Of a stretch of DNA of 47,760 bases, positions 44,646-47,760 are shown piece by piece. The stretch spans positions 1 through 47,760 of the forward strand of contig CANJJS010000031.1 of assembly GCA_947474705.1 (NCBI GenBank). The letters are read 5' to 3'. Both the position numbers and the translations under genes were made by a program. Source of the stretch: Acetobacteraceae bacterium (GTDB lineage Bacteria > Pseudomonadota > Alphaproteobacteria > Acetobacterales > Acetobacteraceae). The notes under the pieces were generated by a model, which was given only the letters and a program-made list of their open reading frames with translations, was not told where the DNA came from and did not search any database. Within the stretch, counting starts at the first letter, position 1, and each line of letters opens with the position of its first letter.

Positions 44646-45450
44646 GCCGCCTGCCCTTCCACGTCATCCTCGTCGCCTTCGCCGAGATACGCCGCGATGA
44701 CGGCGGGATCGGCGCGCACCTCGGCGGGCGAGCCATCCGCGATCTTCCGCCCGTGATCCAACACCACGACATGGTCGGAAATCCGCATCACCACGCCCAT
44801 GTCGTGCTCGATCAACAGCAGCGAACACCCGCCGTCGCGAATGCCCAACAGCAGCTCGTTCAATGCCTCCGTCTCCCGCGGATTCAACCCCGCGGCGGGT
44901 TCGTCGAGGCACAGCAGCACCGGGTCGATGCACATCGCGCGCGCGATCTCCAGCCGCCGCTGCGCGCCATAGGGCAGTTCCCCCGCCGGATCGTCGGCGC
45001 GGTCCAGCAAGCCGATCCGTTCCAGCCAGTGCCGCGCTTTCTCGCGCGCGAGGTCCTCGGCCGTCCGGTATCCCCGGGTGCCGAACACCGCGAGCAGGCC
45101 GAACCCGCTGGATGCCATTAAGGTGTTGTGACGGGCGACCAGCAGGTTCTCCAGCACCGTCATCCCCGCGAACAGGCGGATGTTTTGAAAGGTCCGCGCC
45201 ACCAGCGCGCGCGCGGCGATTCGGTGGCCGGGCATGCGCTCCAGCGCGAACCGCGCGCCGCCGGGGTGGGTCAGGACGATCCCGCCCTCGCTGGGCTTAT
45301 AAAACCCGGTGATACAGTTGAAGACCGTGGTTTTTCCCGCGCCATTGGGCCCGATCACCGCCGTGATCTCGCCCATGCGGGCGTCGAAGGACAGATTGTC
45401 CACCGCTTTCAACCCGCCGAACCGCATCGTCAGACCGGAGACGGAGAGCA

Positions 45451-45451
<1 letters not shown>
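44642..45451 (-). CDS. livG: branched-chain-type ABC importer ATPase (LivG)
   Basis: 269 residues from ATG 45451. MLSVSGLTMRFGGLKAVDNLSF, Walker A GPNGAGKTTVFNCITGFYKPSEG, the long LivG insertion with RTFQNIRLFAGMTVLENLLVARH, signature LPYGAQRRLEIARAM (LivG-type in place of LSGGQ) and Walker B LLCLDEPAAGLNP. It overlaps livM and livF by ATGA on both sides. Confidence 0.94.
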
Positions 45452-47657
<2,206 letters not shown>

Positions 47658-47760
47658 AGATCGCGACTCCGCGAAAAGGGTTGCCCATCGGGACGATGCG
47701 GTCAGCAAACACACGCGTCCATGGGCTGGCAAGGCCAGACGGGAGCGGCGTGGCGCCTTA

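Overview
The window is high-GC, gene-dense DNA from an alphaproteobacterium. The gene content fits Acetobacteraceae or a close Rhodospirillales relative: a miaB-phoH pair, groES-groEL with a CIRCE site, an ECF sigma factor with a ChrR-type zinc anti-sigma, an orphan Hint-domain surface protein, a GCG_CRPN-type small secreted protein and several LLM-class flavin monooxygenases. The placement rests on recognising families by eye; no search was run.

Layout. 1-4.5 kb: the 3' end of an IS1595-type transposase sits against a cut-off gene at the end of a polA operon (zinc-finger protein, polA, two small membrane proteins), followed by a divergent lipoprotein hydrolase. 4.6-9.1 kb: an endonuclease/phosphatase-like gene broken by an in-frame TGA, an LLM monooxygenase, an amidase, a small secreted protein and an iron alcohol dehydrogenase. 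9.2-19.4 kb: ECF sigma/ChrR pair, LLM monooxygenases, small unknown genes, a transglutaminase-like protein, groESL, a fatty-acid-hydroxylase-like protein, arfB, a dienelactone-hydrolase-like protein and tRNA-Arg(TCT). 19.6-32.8 kb: a transport and amide-hydrolysis island (two cysteine hydrolases of the biuret hydrolase type, a Tsx-like outer-membrane channel, a BMP-type ABC importer and a complete Dpp-type ABC importer). 33-40 kb: Ldh-family dehydrogenase with an enoyl-CoA hydratase, a SYLF-domain lipoprotein, a Hint protein and a PEP-CTERM protein. 40-47.7 kb: phoH-miaB, an unknown gene, a frameshifted GCG_CRPN-type gene and a branched-chain-type ABC importer (livFGMH) running off the window edge.

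The most interesting signal is regulatory. Three sites with exact -24/-12 (sigma-54) spacing lie in front of the three transcription units of the hydrolase/importer island, and a weaker fourth precedes the Dpp operon. Two of them are divergent and share an AT-rich region with inverted repeats, where an enhancer-binding protein could act. Together with a hydrolase very like Rhizobium BiuH, whose gene is embedded between the permease and ATPase genes, this suggests a nitrogen-scavenging system for biuret, triuret or related ureides: outer-membrane channel, ABC import, then hydrolysis. The substrate is an inference.

A separate, consensus-perfect sigma-54 promoter precedes the PEP-CTERM gene. Upstream of it are two copies of GTCGGA-N4-TTTACAC, one about 96 bases before the predicted start of transcription, where an activator such as PrsR would bind. 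No exosortase is in the window.
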